61,019 nucleotides of DNA from Bacteroidales bacterium (GTDB lineage Bacteria; Bacteroidota; Bacteroidia; Bacteroidales; VadinHA17): the NCBI GenBank assembly GCA_016715075.1, contig JADKBK010000011.1:1-61019 (forward strand), in the 5' to 3' direction. The notes beneath the pieces are model-generated. The model was not told the DNA's origin and did not search any database. It saw only the letters and a program-made list of their open reading frames with translations. The position numbers and the translations under genes are program-made. Of the stretch, positions 19,034 through 28,961 are shown piece by piece. The stretch's first letter is position 1; the number at the start of each line of letters is the position of its first letter.

Positions 19034-20302
19034 TTATAGATCAAATCCAATATCTTTCCTGTAGTAATGCCCTTTGAATTTTATCTGAGCTGCATTTCTG
19101 TACGATTTCCTCAGGGCTTCCTTCATAGAATCGCCATACGAACTGACAGCCAGAACCCGTCCACCTGAAGTAATCACATCATTTCCTGCAATCTTTGTAC
19201 CCGCATGAAAAACCATGCAGTCACTCGTCAGGTCAAACCCGGTGACCGGCAATCCTTTATTATAATCTCCGGGATACCCGCCTGACACCATCATCACGGT
19301 TGTGCAGAAGCGGTTATCTATCTCAATTCCCCTTTTATCAAGATCTCCGTAAGCAACACCCTCAATGAGTTCAAAAAAATCAGATTTAATCCTGGGGATT
19401 ATCACTTCTGATTCCGGATCACCTAACCTGGCATTATACTCTATCACAAATGGATCTCCATCCACATTAATAAGTCCGAAAAAGATAAATCCCTTATATA
19501 CAATGCCATCGGCAGATAAACCTTTCATTGTTGGGTCAATGATCTGCCTGGTTACTTTATCCATGAAAGCCTTATCTGCAAACCCAACCGGTGACACGGC
19601 TCCCATACCGCCTGTATTCAACCCGGTATCACCTTCTCCTATCCTTTTATAATCTTTTGCTTCAGGCAGTAGTTTATACGAGGTACCATCGGTGATTATG
19701 AATACAGAAGCTTCAATGCCTTTCAGGAACTGTTCTATAACAACCTTTCGTCCGGCAGTGCCGAATTTACCATCCAGGATAGCAGCTACTTCCAGCTCTG
19801 CTTCATGAATATCATCTATGATCAAAACCCCTTTCCCGGCAGCAAGACCATCCGCCTTAATAACATACGGTGGCTTAAGCGTACTGAGAAACTGAGGGAC
19901 TTCCTTAAGTGATGAAATATCAAAACTTTTATACCGCGCAGTGGGTATATTATGACGGTAAAGAAAATCCTTTGCAAAATCCTTGCTCCCTTCCAGACGG
20001 GCGGCTGACTTATCCGGTCCAATAACAGGAATGTGTTTTAGCGAACTGTCGGCAAGGAAAAAATCGTGAATTCCTTCAACAAGCGGAGCTTCCGGTCCTA
20101 CTATAACAATATCTATCCTGTTATCCAGCACAGCCTTTTTTACCTCCGGGAAGTTCCCAGGATCAAGATTCAGATTGGTCCCGGAGTTAACTGTCCCTGC
20201 ATTCCCCGGACCGATAAAGATTTTACTCACTTTTTTACTCTGGGCAAGTTTCCATGCGAGTGCATGTTCCCGTCCACCTGATCCAAGGATAAGAATATTC
20301 AT
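19034..20302 (-). CDS. purD: Phosphoribosylamine-glycine ligase (GARS)
   Basis: 422 residues from ATG at 20302-20300; a TTG six bases further upstream is a less likely start. It catalyses ATP-dependent joining of phosphoribosylamine and glycine, the second step of de novo purine synthesis, in the cytosol. Seen: the N-terminal GSGGREHALAWKL phosphate-binding motif, the ATP-grasp region with YVIKADGLAAGKGV, the catalytic loop NTGGMGAVSP and the metal site VIEYNARLGDPE. The length matches the family (about 420-430). It leads a two-gene unit with the membrane protein downstream. Confidence 0.97.
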   Translation of the reverse strand: MNILILGSGGREHALAWKLAQSKKVSKIFIGPGNAGTVNSGTNLNLDPGNFPEVKKAVLDNRIDIVIVGPEAPLVEGIHDFFLADSSLKHIPVIGPDKSAARLEGSKDFAKDFLYRHNIPTARYKSFDISSLKEVPQFLSTLKPPYVIKADGLAAGKGVLIIDDIHEAELEVAAILDGKFGTAGRKVVIEQFLKGIEASVFIITDGTSYKLLPEAKDYKRIGEGDTGLNTGGMGAVSPVGFADKAFMDKVTRQIIDPTMKGLSADGIVYKGFIFFGLINVDGDPFVIEYNARLGDPESEVIIPRIKSDFFELIEGVAYGDLDKRGIEIDNRFCTTVMMVSGGYPGDYNKGLPVTGFDLTSDCMVFHAGTKIAGNDVITSGGRVLAVSSYGDSMKEALRKSYRNAAQIKFKGHYYRKDIGFDL

Positions 20303-20374
20303 TTTCAAGGAAATAATTTAATATTTCAAAAGTAACAATTCATTCAGATATTCAAAACCTGAATTAGAAATCCA

Positions 20375-21241
20375 TCAGCTAATTTCAATTGACTGATAAT
20401 ATCTTGAGAAGGTTTCCATAACCGGATTTATATATGTCTTTGAAACCGGAATATCGGTTACCTGAGGATTATCAAAACCGAGCTTCAGACCATCCCTGTC
20501 TCTTCTGATTACCTTAACTTTTTCAAAATTAACCATATATGACCTGTGGCACCTTACAATCTCGGTTCCGGAAAAAGTCTCCTCAATTTTTTTAAGAGTA
20601 TCTCTCAGAAGATACTTTGAAACCTTATCCTTATTTATGTAACATATGTTCACATAATTCTCAGCCGATTCCAGATAGAGCAGATTCTCCTTTCTTACAG
20701 AAAACTTAAGGATCCCCTTATCGTCATAAAAAGGGATCATGTCTCTTGTATTGGAAGGATGGATCTGACCCTCAGCCAGCCTTTCGATCTGCTCCTTTTT
20801 ATCACGCCAGGAAAAATAAAGCCATAATACCGAATAGGGCAGTAAAAGAACAAGGGCTGTATTGCGGGATGAAGTTTTTACAAGCTCCGTAAACAGACGA
20901 GGATCATTCAGTAGAAACTTTTCAAAAAGAGCGTATGACAATGCCATGGCAAGAACCTCAGCGAATATCCATACCAGGAATTCCCATAACAGTATTGAAT
21001 ATTTTTTTGATACCTGGTACATGATCACCCTGCTTATTACCACAACAAGCACTCCGGTAAGAATAATAAGACTGGAATAGGTAAAAAACTGAAGCGGTGT
21101 GACATTAAACCAGGTTTCAGAGCCAAATGGTGAATAGAAATTAATAAATACCAGGGCAAAAAGAGATGTGAAAAATATCAGACGTATAATATTCTGCTTT
21201 TCATTTTGATAGGAAGGAATCGGTTTTTGAAAATCAACCAT
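20375..21241 (-). CDS. Membrane-anchored LytTR-type transcriptional regulator
   Basis: 288 residues. The N-terminal half has four predicted membrane helices (about 23-43, 50-75, 83-108 and 127-147). After a short linker comes a LytTR DNA-binding domain at about 180-285 with the family signatures LLYLESAENYVNICY, RCHRSYMVNFEKV and IPVSKTYI. There is no receiver domain, so it senses through its membrane part rather than by phosphotransfer. The nearest genes are divergent or on the other side of a gap, so its targets cannot be named. Confidence 0.88.
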   Translation of the reverse strand: MVDFQKPIPSYQNEKQNIIRLIFFTSLFALVFINFYSPFGSETWFNVTPLQFFTYSSLIILTGVLVVVISRVIMYQVSKKYSILLWEFLVWIFAEVLAMALSYALFEKFLLNDPRLFTELVKTSSRNTALVLLLPYSVLWLYFSWRDKKEQIERLAEGQIHPSNTRDMIPFYDDKGILKFSVRKENLLYLESAENYVNICYINKDKVSKYLLRDTLKKIEETFSGTEIVRCHRSYMVNFEKVKVIRRDRDGLKLGFDNPQVTDIPVSKTYINPVMETFSRYYQSIEIS

Positions 21242-21458
21242 CGGCCCGTAGAATTTTAATGTAAATTTAGTTAATTTATTAATTTATGCCTCAATCAGGG
21301 CCCGGGGATGAAAATCCATCCCTTGCAATTCATCCCCTATAAAAGAATTACGTCCCTGAAAGAGCGATTTCATCACACCACACTATCCCCTGACACATAA
21401 ATTTGTCTGCCTTGTCAGCAGTAATTTATTTTACAAATAAAAACAGGACAAGGCGGTT

Positions 21459-22587
21459 ATGGAATACACCAAAACATTCAACAAATTTAAATCATTGCTC
21501 TCTTCAGAGGAATATGAAATTCAAATTCCCGATTCGGAAATAAAAATGTTTAATGTAGGGTTCGGCTCTGAAATCCCGCAAGATGAATTTATGAACAAGA
21601 GCGATAAGCTGATCCCTGAAAACTGTTCATTTTTCGTATCCCGTTTTTAGTCCCGGAACAGGTCAAAGCAACAGGGTAATACTCCTTTTTCACGGACTCA
21701 ATGAAAGAAGCTGGCTGAAATATCTTACATGGGCATATTATCTCGCTGACCAGACCGACAGCTATGTAGTTCTTTTTCCGATCTCATTTCATATAAACAG
21801 ATCCCCGGCATCCTGGAAAGATCCAAGGGAAATGCTCAACCTCTTAAAAGTCAGGAATTCCTCACTCGGTGAAATTAGCATGTCAAGCTTTGCAAATATC
21901 GCACTCAGCAACAGGCTTACAGAAGATCCTATGAGATTTTTTAAGTCAGGCTATCAAACTGTTACGGATATCATAAAGCTCGTATCAGATATAAGAAAGG
22001 GTGATCATCCGTTGATTCCCGCGACAAGTAATATAAACATCTTCGCATATTCGATCGGTGCCTTCCTCGCAGAGATCATAATGATGGGAAATCCTGAAAA
22101 TCTGTTTTCGGAAAGCAAGCTCTTTATTTTCTGCGGAGGATCTGTATTCAGCAATATGAAGGGTGACTCAAAATTAATCATGGATAAGAGGGCTTTCGAC
22201 AGGGTATACAATTTCTACCTGAATGATTTTGAAAAAACAATAACCGGGAAGAGTCCTCTGTCAGAATTCCTCAATTCCAATCCCGTGGGAGTGGCTTTCC
22301 GTTCAATGATCGACCTCGGGAGATTCAGGGCATTCAGGGAAAATACTTTACGAAAACTGAAGGAACAGATCCATACCGTAACATTGTCACAAGATATGAT
22401 AATACCTGCCGGTGGAGTGCTCTCCACTCTTTCAAAATTCTGTGATAAAAACAGTCTTAAGGTTTGGGATTTCCCCTTCGGCTATTCCCATGAAAATCCC
22501 TTCCCTGTTCTTAATTCTCCACTATCAGGAAAGGTTGACTACTGGTTTGAGAAAGTCTTTGCCGAGGCAGTTCTGTTCCTGGCATAA
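21459..22587 (+). pseudogene. DUF6051-like alpha/beta hydrolase, split by a one-base frameshift
   Basis: Two open pieces (21459-21650 and a second frame open to 22587) form one protein of about 375 residues if one T is removed from the TTTTT at 21644-21648, giving the junction VSRFSPGTGQSNRVILLFHG. Hydrolase features: oxyanion strand VILLFHGLNE, nucleophile Ser in FAYSIGAFLAEI, a likely acid in SQDMIIP and a His in GYSHENPFP. These match the alpha/beta-hydrolase-like DUF6051 proteins of Bacteroidetes. Because the break is in a homopolymer and the rest is clean, sequencing error is as likely as true decay. The second start, at 21832, is internal. Substrate unknown. Confidence 0.75.
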
Positions 22588-22880
22588 AAATCCTATTTAT
22601 ATCCCGCTGTCTTTTCACGGCACAAGCCTCATTCCTTGTGCCATTCTCCAAGAAAAAGCCTCAACCCCCAGCCCATTATCCAAGACAAGCACTCCAACCC
22701 CTCTCCCAGAAAACTTCTCTCCCCTCCCTGAAGGAGAAGGGAGTTAGAAGCTACACAATATCTGTCTTTCAGCCTCTCCCATGGGGTTGGGGATTTGAGA
22801 GGCTGAATGGGAAATCCTGATAGCTATCGGGAGGTGAGGCTGACAACTAAATGAGGATAATAAAAACCAGGGCAAAAACT
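22588..22880. other. Gene-free stretch with several hairpins
   Basis: No credible gene. Hairpins: GGCACAAG (22619-22626) with CTTGTGCC (22635-22642), which may end the hydrolase transcript; CAGCCTCTC (22770-22778) with GAGAGGCTG (22797-22805); and an 18-base palindrome TCCTGATAGCTATCGGGA at 22815-22832, a motif seen again near 53.3 and 54.7 kb. C-rich text at 22660-22745 looks like a dispersed intergenic repeat. Confidence 0.5.
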
Positions 22881-23485
22881 TCAGACTACTACCTCAAACC
22901 GATATCCCATATTTAATGCATAAGGTATAAATTCTCTGATTATTTTATTTGCCATCGATGCTGGTTTATCGTGCAGAACAATAACTGATCCCGGCCTTAT
23001 CTTTTTCTTCAGAATCGCCAGTGATTTTTCACTGCCGAATTTCTTATCGAAGTCGTAGGGCATGATATCCCAGAGGACAATTTTATAATCTTCTTTCAGC
23101 TTTCTGTACTGACTTATTTTCATTCTGCCATAAGGTGGTCTGAATAATGAGGAAGCTATTAATCCGGAAGCCTTCAAACATCCTGAACATACTCCTGTGT
23201 AGAAGTACGCCATCCGTCAGGATGGCTGAAGCCATGATTACCAGCTACATGTCCTCCTGATATTATGCGATCAATGAGTTCCGGGTACTTTTCTGCAGAC
23301 TGTCCGTTACAGAAAAAAAGACCTCTTATATTATAGCTCTCAAGAAGATCAAGAAGCATAGGTGTGGAATCCGGATCGGGTCCATCATCAAAAGTCAGGC
23401 ACAAAAGCTTTTCATCTGTCTTTATTCTGAAAATTGCTTCAGGATATAGCCAGCCAGCGAAAAAGCAAGGCCTGAAAAGCCGCAT
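22881..23485 (-). pseudogene. NodB-type polysaccharide deacetylase, split by a one-base frameshift
   Basis: Two overlapping pieces (23485-23174 and 23213-22881) join into about 200 residues if one T is restored in the run read as GATGTTTGAAG at about 23184, giving VQDVLKASGLIASSLFRPPYGR. NodB homology motifs are all present: TFDDGPDP (metal and base Asp), GNHGFSHPDGW (metal His pair), FRPPYGRM and the C-terminal VIVLHD. The enzyme would remove acyl groups from an N-acetylated glycan. It lies 6 bases after the DUF2723 gene stop on the same strand, so they form an operon. The single-base homopolymer change leaves error or pseudogene open. Confidence 0.8.
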
Positions 23486-23491
23486 ATAAGT

Positions 23492-26400
23492 TTATTTTGC
23501 TGAATATAATTTAGAATAGTAGTTATTAATTTCCGGTTCAACAATTGATGTAATCGAATCAAGCTTTAGCCTCGACGACATATTATAGATATCCAGCAGT
23601 GCCTGCATACTTATTCCCATCGGGTAGTCAAGTCCGAATCTCTCCTCCGGTCGCAGGCTAATTGAATATTCCAGGTAAGTCTTTGCATACTCAAGCACCT
23701 CCATCAGCAACTTCTCTCCCTCCTCTTTCTGTCCTGCCCTTATAAGAACTTCTGCAAGGCCTATAGAGAAAAAATCGTTTGGCAATTTTTGCAGGGGTAC
23801 AAGTGTCATTCCGCGATGTGCCACTTCAATAGCCTTCGCCGTGTCGCCACGCAGAATAAGATCTTTGCCGAGAGATGCAAAAATTCTCTTATAATTGCTG
23901 AACATCCTTCTGTTGTTTTCATCAAGATATACCCGCGGATCCTCTGCATTTCCCCATTTGAACTTATTCATAAGGTTATCATACATAACGTCAGGATCTA
24001 TCATTCCGAACTCTCCTTTCTCGGTCTGGTCAATTTTAACCGGAACGACCCTGTAAGCCAGACCTTCCTGAACGAAATATTTTTCAAGACCTTTATACTG
24101 GTCAGACGGCACTGTGGTTGAAAAATATATCGGCCTTTCCCAGTTATTTGTTCCCAGCATATCCATAATTGCAAGATCACCCTTAAAGACATCTTCCCCG
24201 GCATATTCCCATATCATGGGGGTTTGTATCCTGTTTTTATAATATTCCTTCACGGTTCCGTTTGCCAGGACGCTGGCTGAATCCACATCTATAATAAACT
24301 TACTGGCAGGCAGATAATTCATATAATCGCCTCTTCCGCTCAGGTCCACCATATATTTTCTGTCATCAAGTCCTGCGAATTGAACCACCTCTTTAATGTT
24401 TACGGGTTTATCCACCCTGTTATTTACAGGAAGCTGTTCCCGCACACCTTCCATGTATTTATCCCGACTCAATGTGAGAGGAATAGGATCGGAACTATAG
24501 GCTTTTTGCCTCATCATCTCAATATACCATCCTGCCTGGATATAACTGAGGTTTGCCACACGGATGTCGGTCCTCACATTTTCCACATCCTGGGCATACC
24601 ATACAGGAAAAGAATCATTGTCACCGTAAGTAAATAATATGCTGTTGGGAGCACACGATTTAAGATAATTTTCCCCTATATCCCTTGCAGTATACCTGCC
24701 TGAACGATCATGGTCGTCCCAGTTCTGGAATGCCATGATAAGTGGAACAACCGCAAGAAGAACAACAAAAGTAACTGCTGCTGATCCCTTATCACCCAGA
24801 AATGCACGAAGCTTCTCATAAACGAGCATGAATCCCATGCCTACCCAGATGGCAAACGCATAGAATGATCCTGCGTAAGCATAATCTCTTTCCCTTGGCT
24901 GATTGGGATACTGATTAAGATAGAAAATTATGGCGAGGCCTGTCATAATAAAAAATGCCATCACAAGCCAGAATCCCTTATTTTCTCTGTTGTATTGCCA
25001 GAACATTCCTGCAATTCCGATCAGAAAAGGAAGCAAAAAATATTTGTTATTGCCGGGATTGGTTCGGAGGTCTGCAGGAAGTTTATCCAGTTTACCGAGC
25101 CGTGCCTCATCAATAAACTTTATACCGCTTATCCAGTTTCCATTTATGCTGTTCCCGTTTCCCTGTATATCATTTTGTCGGCCTGCAAAATTCCACATAA
25201 AATACCTCAGATACATAAAGCCTACCTGGTATCTGAAAAAGTATCTAAGGTTTTCACCGAATGTAGGGCAGACTATTGTCTCTTTTGAGTCCGGACCGAC
25301 CGAGTATTTTTTCCCGACTACCTTTCCCCAGTATTTGTAAGCGCTTTCGTGATCAGGATCCGCACTGTACATACGCGGAAATATCGTTTCAAACTGTTTG
25401 CTGTAATGATATTCCGGATGGTAGTATGGTTTATACTTCCCATCAACCTTGTTGTAGCCTGCAACGGCTTTCTCAACACCAACAACCGGAGCGCTGTAGT
25501 AGTTGCCAAAAAACTTGGGCGAACTGCCATATTGCTTCATGTTGATATAATAAGACAATGAAAATACATCCGAGGGATTATTCTGGTTCATTGGCGGACG
25601 GGCAGATGATCTGATCATTATCATTGCATATGAAGAATAACCGATCATAACTACCAGTAAAGATGTCATTACAAAATTAAGTACCACTTTGCCTTTTTTT
25701 AAGGAATAGTAAATTCCATAAGAGAGACCTCCAAAGACAATCAGCAGATAGATAAGGAGTCCGCTGTTATAAGGCATTCCAATGACATTCACAAAAAACA
25801 GCTCAAACCAGCCTGCCACCTCCGGCACACCCGGGATTACCACGAACACCATAAGCCACAGTAGTATCACAGCAAATAGTATTGCTTTAATCAGGCCTGT
25901 TGTTGTAACCTCATATTTTTTAAAGTAGAAAACAAAAACGAGCACCGGTATCACCAGCAGGTTCAGCCTGTGAATCCCCAGGCCAAGGCCCATAATATAT
26001 GCAATAAGGATTATCCATCGTCCTGAATATGACTCCTCCGCTTCTTCTTCCCATTTCAGCATACCCCAGAATACAAGAGCCGTAACCAGGGATGAAAGGG
26101 CATAAAGCTCTCCTTCAACAGCCGAAAACCAGAATGTATCCGAAAAGGTATATGTCAGAGCGCCAATTACTCCGCTGCCGATTATAGCAGGGATATGTAC
26201 TGATTCCAGCTCCTGTCCGTTAACAAAAACCTTTCTGACAAGATGTGTTATTGTCCAGAAAAGAAACATTATGGCAAATCCGCTGCTTAATGCAGAAAAG
26301 GCATTGACCATTACAGCGGCTTTTGAACCATCTCCTCCGGCAAAAAGAGTTGCCACCCTCCCTATCATAAGAAACAAAGGGGCCCCGGGAGGATGACCGA

Positions 26401-26554
26401 CCTGAAGCTTGAAAGCAGAGAGAATGAACTCCCCGCAATCCCAGAAACTAACAGTTGGTTCAAGAGTTAAGAGATAGACTAATGTTGAAATGACAAATAG
26501 TAACCACCCGGTCAGATTATTCCACCGGCGATAATTGCCCCAGATTGAATCCAT
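23492..26554 (-). CDS. DUF2723 family membrane protein (glycosyltransferase family 117-like)
   Basis: 1,020 residues. The N-terminal 570 residues hold about a dozen membrane helices. Near residue 35 is TVSFWDCGEFI, and HPPGAP follows at about 54-59; both are hallmarks of DUF2723 and recall the acidic first loop of protein O-mannosyltransferase-type enzymes. A second membrane block includes PRERDYAYAGSFYAFAIW. The last 350 residues are soluble with TPR-like helices (AIEVAHRGMTLVPL). It is thought to transfer sugars at the inner membrane from lipid carriers; acceptor unknown. It precedes the NodB deacetylase by 6 bases, consistent with a role in glycan assembly. The length is normal for the family. 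Confidence 0.88.
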   Translation of the reverse strand: MDSIWGNYRRWNNLTGWLLFVISTLVYLLTLEPTVSFWDCGEFILSAFKLQVGHPPGAPLFLMIGRVATLFAGGDGSKAAVMVNAFSALSSGFAIMFLFWTITHLVRKVFVNGQELESVHIPAIIGSGVIGALTYTFSDTFWFSAVEGELYALSSLVTALVFWGMLKWEEEAEESYSGRWIILIAYIMGLGLGIHRLNLLVIPVLVFVFYFKKYEVTTTGLIKAILFAVILLWLMVFVVIPGVPEVAGWFELFFVNVIGMPYNSGLLIYLLIVFGGLSYGIYYSLKKGKVVLNFVMTSLLVVMIGYSSYAMIMIRSSARPPMNQNNPSDVFSLSYYINMKQYGSSPKFFGNYYSAPVVGVEKAVAGYNKVDGKYKPYYHPEYHYSKQFETIFPRMYSADPDHESAYKYWGKVVGKKYSVGPDSKETIVCPTFGENLRYFFRYQVGFMYLRYFMWNFAGRQNDIQGNGNSINGNWISGIKFIDEARLGKLDKLPADLRTNPGNNKYFLLPFLIGIAGMFWQYNRENKGFWLVMAFFIMTGLAIIFYLNQYPNQPRERDYAYAGSFYAFAIWVGMGFMLVYEKLRAFLGDKGSAAVTFVVLLAVVPLIMAFQNWDDHDRSGRYTARDIGENYLKSCAPNSILFTYGDNDSFPVWYAQDVENVRTDIRVANLSYIQAGWYIEMMRQKAYSSDPIPLTLSRDKYMEGVREQLPVNNRVDKPVNIKEVVQFAGLDDRKYMVDLSGRGDYMNYLPASKFIIDVDSASVLANGTVKEYYKNRIQTPMIWEYAGEDVFKGDLAIMDMLGTNNWERPIYFSTTVPSDQYKGLEKYFVQEGLAYRVVPVKIDQTEKGEFGMIDPDVMYDNLMNKFKWGNAEDPRVYLDENNRRMFSNYKRIFASLGKDLILRGDTAKAIEVAHRGMTLVPLQKLPNDFFSIGLAEVLIRAGQKEEGEKLLMEVLEYAKTYLEYSISLRPEERFGLDYPMGISMQALLDIYNMSSRLKLDSITSIVEPEINNYYSKLYSAK

Positions 26555-26637
26555 AAATAAATTGTTTTTATGCTTTTAAACAACAAAGAACGTAAAAAAT
26601 TGTTATATGAAATAATCTCCTATTCTATTTAACTTCA

Positions 26638-26667
26638 TTTTAACCTCGGGAAAAAATACTACTTTTG
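26638..26667 (+). promoter_or_regulatory. Probable promoter before the 26693 beta-barrel gene
   Basis: TACTTTTG at 26660-26667 matches TAnnTTTG, with TTT at 26638-26640 19 bases before it. The ATG lies 25 bases downstream. Confidence 0.45.
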
Positions 26668-26692
26668 ACAAATTTTTCTACGAAGTCCGCAC

Positions 26693-27814
26693 ATGACAAA
26701 AACACTGGTCGTCTTCTTTTTCTTATGTTTAACTGTAAAAAATATCTGCGGACAACCCGTATTGGAGGCCAGACCTCAGTCAGGAGATCTCTCCCTGAGG
26801 ATAAAAAGCATGAACTTCATTGAGAACAATGAATTCTTCAATCCAATTGTTGAAGGTTATACGCTTCTTGGTTTTTTCTTCCAGCCTGAACTCGTATATA
26901 CACCCACGGAAAAAGTTACCCTGCGTGCAGGAGCTCATTTTCTAAAGTATTACGGCACTGAAAAATTCTCACATATCAGGCCTGTTTTCTCAACAACCCT
27001 GTTCTTATCGGAAAAAACCTTCCTGACACTCGGCACACTCTCCGGAGCAGACAAGCATCACTTCCTCGATCCGCACTTTTATACGGAAAGAATTTACAAT
27101 GAATATGTTGAGGATGGGATTCAGCTCACACATATAAATGAACATATTTTCACCGATACCTGGATAAGCTGGGAAAACTATATTTTTAAAGGCGATTCAA
27201 CCCGTGAGCAGTTCACCTTCGGGGAATCGTTCCGGTACTCCTCCTCTCCTGTTGCTGATTTTATCCGGATAGAGGTGCCGGTACAGTTGCAGCTTAAACA
27301 CCGCGGAGGACAGATAAGTGACTACCCTCAACAGATGCAATCATTCATCAACATGGCAGGAGGAGTAAAGGTCAACTTTGATCTGGCTGGGAAAAAATAT
27401 GGACAGCTGGGGATTGAATATCTTCATTTCTTAAATAAATCACTTGACGGAGATACAACTACAGGTGTTATACGTGGGAATGCTTCATGGATAAGATTAC
27501 TCTATTCATATAAAGCTTTCCGCTTTGAAACCGGATATTGGAAAGCTCATGATTTCTATGCCCCGAACGGAAATCCCATCTATGGAAGTGTTTCCAATTA
27601 CCAGCCTGACCTTGTGATCCATGACCGGAGAATTTTCAAAAATTCACTCTCAATTAAATTCTTACCGGCAAATTCACTGGAACTTTACTTTGGACTGGAT
27701 CTTTTTTATGACATTGACCTTAACCGGATGGATCAGGCATATACTCTTCACCTCAATTTTGATAAGCTCATTAACCTTGCATCATTAAAGAGGATTAAGG
27801 AACATCAGGAGTGA
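26693..27814 (+). CDS. Predicted outer-membrane beta-barrel protein, family not recognised
   Basis: 373 residues with a signal peptide (VVFFFLCLTVKNICGQ). The mature protein alternates polar and hydrophobic residues with many aromatics (YLHFLNKSLDGD, SWIRLLYSYKAFRFETGYW, LELYFGLDLFYDIDL), the pattern of a barrel with about 14-16 strands. It contains SGADKHHFLDPHF at about 118-130, which could be a loop with metal or ligand contacts. No named family is assigned. It is transcribed alone from a Bacteroidetes-type promoter and meets the DNA glycosylase gene end to end. Confidence 0.75.
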   Translation: MTKTLVVFFFLCLTVKNICGQPVLEARPQSGDLSLRIKSMNFIENNEFFNPIVEGYTLLGFFFQPELVYTPTEKVTLRAGAHFLKYYGTEKFSHIRPVFSTTLFLSEKTFLTLGTLSGADKHHFLDPHFYTERIYNEYVEDGIQLTHINEHIFTDTWISWENYIFKGDSTREQFTFGESFRYSSSPVADFIRIEVPVQLQLKHRGGQISDYPQQMQSFINMAGGVKVNFDLAGKKYGQLGIEYLHFLNKSLDGDTTTGVIRGNASWIRLLYSYKAFRFETGYWKAHDFYAPNGNPIYGSVSNYQPDLVIHDRRIFKNSLSIKFLPANSLELYFGLDLFYDIDLNRMDQAYTLHLNFDKLINLASLKRIKEHQE

Positions 27815-27824
27815 TATATTCCTG

Positions 27825-28340
27825 TCACACAAAGAATCGCCATGGTCTGCTTTTCCAGTAATCACCGGCATAGTCGATCCCGATCCGTTCAGAAATTTTA
27901 ACAGCAGGGGTAAATCCGCTTTCCTCAAACCAGATCCTGTCCGATTTTGAAAGATCTTCCCCATAGAATGTCCGGTCTATCCCAAATTTTTTCGTTAGTT
28001 TCCCTGGTCCGTTCAGGTTTTCGACACCCCTTATGAGTACTGCCTGAGGGTCATTCTCGGCTCCGGCAACTACATTCAGCATCCAGTACATACCATATAT
28101 TAAATAGACATAAAGTCTTCCTCCCTCCATGTACATAACTTCAGTACGGGCAGTTCTTCCTTTGCTGGCATGGCAGGCTTTATCTTCTGATCCCCTGTAT
28201 GCTTCAACCTCGATTACCCTATACCTTCCGGGCACTCCATCAACTGACATGATAACTATAGTTTTTCCCAGCAGGTCAGGCGCTACATCAAGAACATCAC
28301 GGATAAAAAAGTCACGTTTCAATCGTATTCCTGTCATCAT
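27825..28340 (-). CDS. 3-methyladenine DNA glycosylase (AAG/MPG family)
   Basis: 171 residues. It removes alkylated purines from DNA in base excision repair. Family features: DVAPDLLGKTI near the start, the catalytic-loop region RVIEVEAYRGSEDKACHA, RLYVYLIYGMYWMLNVV, and AVLIRGVE followed by LNGPGKLTKKFGI. These match the mammalian-type alkyladenine glycosylase fold. Slightly shorter than typical bacterial members (about 190-200), ending WRFFV. Transcribed alone on the minus strand, divergent from rplM. Confidence 0.93.
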   Translation of the reverse strand: MMTGIRLKRDFFIRDVLDVAPDLLGKTIVIMSVDGVPGRYRVIEVEAYRGSEDKACHASKGRTARTEVMYMEGGRLYVYLIYGMYWMLNVVAGAENDPQAVLIRGVENLNGPGKLTKKFGIDRTFYGEDLSKSDRIWFEESGFTPAVKISERIGIDYAGDYWKSRPWRFFV

Positions 28341-28410
28341 TTTAGCTCATAAAGCGGGTAAAAATAAGTTAGTTTTATTAAACCAGAAATAATTTCTATC
28401 CATTATTCTT

Positions 28411-28438
28411 TTTTTTTTGGAAATATATTGTATTTTTG
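28411..28438 (+). promoter_or_regulatory. Promoter of the rplM ribosomal protein operon
   Basis: TATTTTTG at 28431-28438 fits TAnnTTTG. It lies just after a long T tract (28411-28418). The start codon is about 62 bases downstream, leaving a leader of roughly 55 bases with a small CCC/GGG hairpin near 28443-28455. Confidence 0.5.
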
Positions 28439-28500
28439 CAGTCCCCAAAATTAGGGTTTATTGCATTAAATAGAAGTGTACTAATTAAAAATACAAAATA

Positions 28501-28944
28501 GTGAATACCTTAAGCTATAAAACAGTATCAGCAAATAAAGCTACTGTAAACAAGGAGTGGGTTATTATTGATGCTGATGGCATGATCCTCGGAAGACTTG
28601 CTTCAGTTGTGGCCTCTATGCTTAGAGGAAAGCACAAAACCAACTTTACACCTCATGTTGACTGCGGCGATAATGTAATAGTTATAAACGCTGAAAAAAT
28701 TAATCTTTCGGGTGCAAAATGGTCTGACAAGATATATATCAGACACACCGGATTTCCGGGAGGTCAGAGGTTTACCACTGCAGAAGCCATGCTGAAGAAG
28801 AAACCAATCAGTCTGATTGAACATGCTGTTAAAGGCATGTTACCCAAGAACAGGCTGGGAAGCGAACTCTACAGAAATCTTCATGTTTATCCGGGAAGTG
28901 TGCATCCTCATGAAGCACAGAAACCAAAAAAAATTGAACTTTAA
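28501..28944 (+). CDS. rplM: Large ribosomal subunit protein L13 (uL13)
   Basis: 147 residues starting at a GTG codon. It is an early-assembling 50S protein binding 23S rRNA. Family signatures: WVIIDADGMILGRLAS, LRGKHKTNFTPHVDCGDNVIVINA, the GAKWSDKIYIRHTGFPGG region and VKGMLPKNRLG, then HPHEAQKPK near the end. The GTG start is chosen because the N-terminus MNTLSYKTVSANKA matches the usual Bacteroidetes L13 start. First gene of the rplM-rpsI pair; rpsI follows after 17 bases. Confidence 0.97.
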   Translation: MNTLSYKTVSANKATVNKEWVIIDADGMILGRLASVVASMLRGKHKTNFTPHVDCGDNVIVINAEKINLSGAKWSDKIYIRHTGFPGGQRFTTAEAMLKKKPISLIEHAVKGMLPKNRLGSELYRNLHVYPGSVHPHEAQKPKKIEL

Positions 28945-28961
28945 TACAATAAGCAACAGAT

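Noticed and set aside
22412..22820. Two small plus-strand ORFs downstream of the hydrolase
   Set aside because: Overlap the hydrolase end and a hairpin-rich gap; composition is proline- and serine-rich with no protein-like pattern.
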